Source: Tridacna crocea
Lineage: Eukaryota > Mollusca > Bivalvia > Cardiida > Cardiidae
Length of the DNA: 64,000 nucleotides
Assembly: GCA_943736015.1 (NCBI GenBank)
Contig: OX031065.1
Coordinates: forward strand, 26,178,427 to 26,242,426
Direction of reading: 5' to 3'
Shown: positions 63,546 to 64,000 of the stretch, one piece after another
Position numbering within the stretch: the first letter of the stretch is position 1
How the letters are laid out: every line of letters starts with the position of its first letter
Made by a program: the position numbers and the translations under genes
Notes under the pieces: model-generated
Told to the model about the DNA's origin: nothing
What the model saw: the letters and a program-made list of their open reading frames with translations, nothing else
Databases searched by the model: none

Positions 63546-63740
63546 AAGCCTAGAAAATAAAGCTGTTCGAAAACATTGATTGAAAAGGAGAAAATGTTAG
63601 TAAATTTCTCTTATTGCAACAAAGCTACATACCCGATCAGATATGCATTCCATTATTGCAGCCATATTTAATTTGTTGTCTGTAGACGCTTTCAAATAAG
63701 ACCACTCAAAATATCTTTTTGTTAACAGTTAACAGGTTAA
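63546..63740 (+). mobile_element. Family A MITE, degraded
   Basis: AAGCCTAGAAAATAAAGC and R arm TTTGTTGTCTGTAGACGC; right stem lost. Confidence 0.55.
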
Positions 63741-63926
63741 CCCAATACCGCACAATCCCTACTTTCGACAAACCTGAGAAAGAAGCCTTTAGAAAACATT
63801 GTGGGAAAAGGAAAAAATACTGGTAACCAGTATTTTCTCCTTTTCCCGTAATGTTTTTTACCCTTCACAAAACAAATGCATTCGATTTGGACGAGCCAAA
63901 AATATTGTCGTTTGGTAATGAGTTAT
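63737..63926 (+). mobile_element. Family A MITE, R arm shortened
   Basis: Left TTAA; hairpin GGTAACC; part of the R arm around the TCAGTCAC stretch is deleted; ends GGTAATGAGTTAT. Confidence 0.85.
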
Positions 63927-64000
63927 AGGAAGATGAAAGAAATTCAAGAAAGAATAGTTCATGGCAAATGTCCATGAACTTTGACAACCAGTATTTTGAA

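Overview
The window is animal genomic DNA: AT-rich, with two clearly intron-split nuclear genes, part of a third, and dense small repeats. The dispersed repeats (a terminal hairpin of the type CTGGCCTTCGGCCAG followed by CTAA, foldback elements inserted at TTAA, a tRNA-derived SINE) and the gene content suggest a marine mollusc, most likely a bivalve. The host group is an inference from repeat style; the genes are read directly from the sequence.

Genes. (1) Minus strand, 195-3807: the first four coding exons of alanine aminotransferase, about 180 codons, continuing off the left edge. (2) Plus strand, 24106-38292: a complete nine-exon gene for the mitochondrial protein TCAIM (C3orf23 family). 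The exon phases chain without error into 471 codons plus stop. (3) Minus strand, 53528-53980: the last exon of an atypical Rab-type small GTPase, perhaps Rab24-like; its upstream exons were not found. (4) A THAP-domain reading frame at 30987-31415 lies in TCAIM intron 5, inside an inverted-repeat element ending in TTAA. A possible short terminal exon of another minus-strand gene is at 47961-48004. I see no tRNA, rRNA or CRISPR.

Repeats. The dominant occupant is a foldback MITE family, called family A here: about 228 bp, organised as L arm (from a terminus like TTAACCCATTACCACACAA), a near-perfect 66-bp central hairpin (about AAAACATTGTGGGAAAAGG ... back), and R arm (ending like CGTTTGGTAATGAGTTAA). 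Plus orientation below means L-hairpin-R. I count by eye about 70 copies and fragments, roughly one per kilobase. Family B has the same plan with a different loop (TTGCTCATCACGAGCAA) and different arms. Family C begins TTAACCCTTAGCCTGC. Two larger elements also end in TTAA. TTAA target duplication with CCCTTTACC-like termini fits piggyBac-type mobilisation; no transposase is present here.

Layout. 0-4 kb: ALT gene. 4-7 kb: AT-rich tract with ten dispersed copies of a GTAACGGAAGTTAA motif. 7-11 kb: MITE, then a long element carrying five 155-bp tandem units. 11-18.2 kb: two diverged copies of a ~2-kb segment, separated by a MITE cluster; the second copy preserves empty target sites for two MITEs in the first. 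18-24 kb: MITEs, diverged tandem arrays, a G/C-rich palindrome. 24-39 kb: TCAIM with MITEs in nearly every intron. 39-53 kb and 54-64 kb: MITE arrays (some end to end sharing one TTAA, some nested), a SINE, and assorted older elements around the Rab exon.

The genes show no operon-like or pathway link. The main biology on display is repeated TTAA-targeted insertion, nesting and arm exchange among hairpin elements in and between ordinary housekeeping genes.
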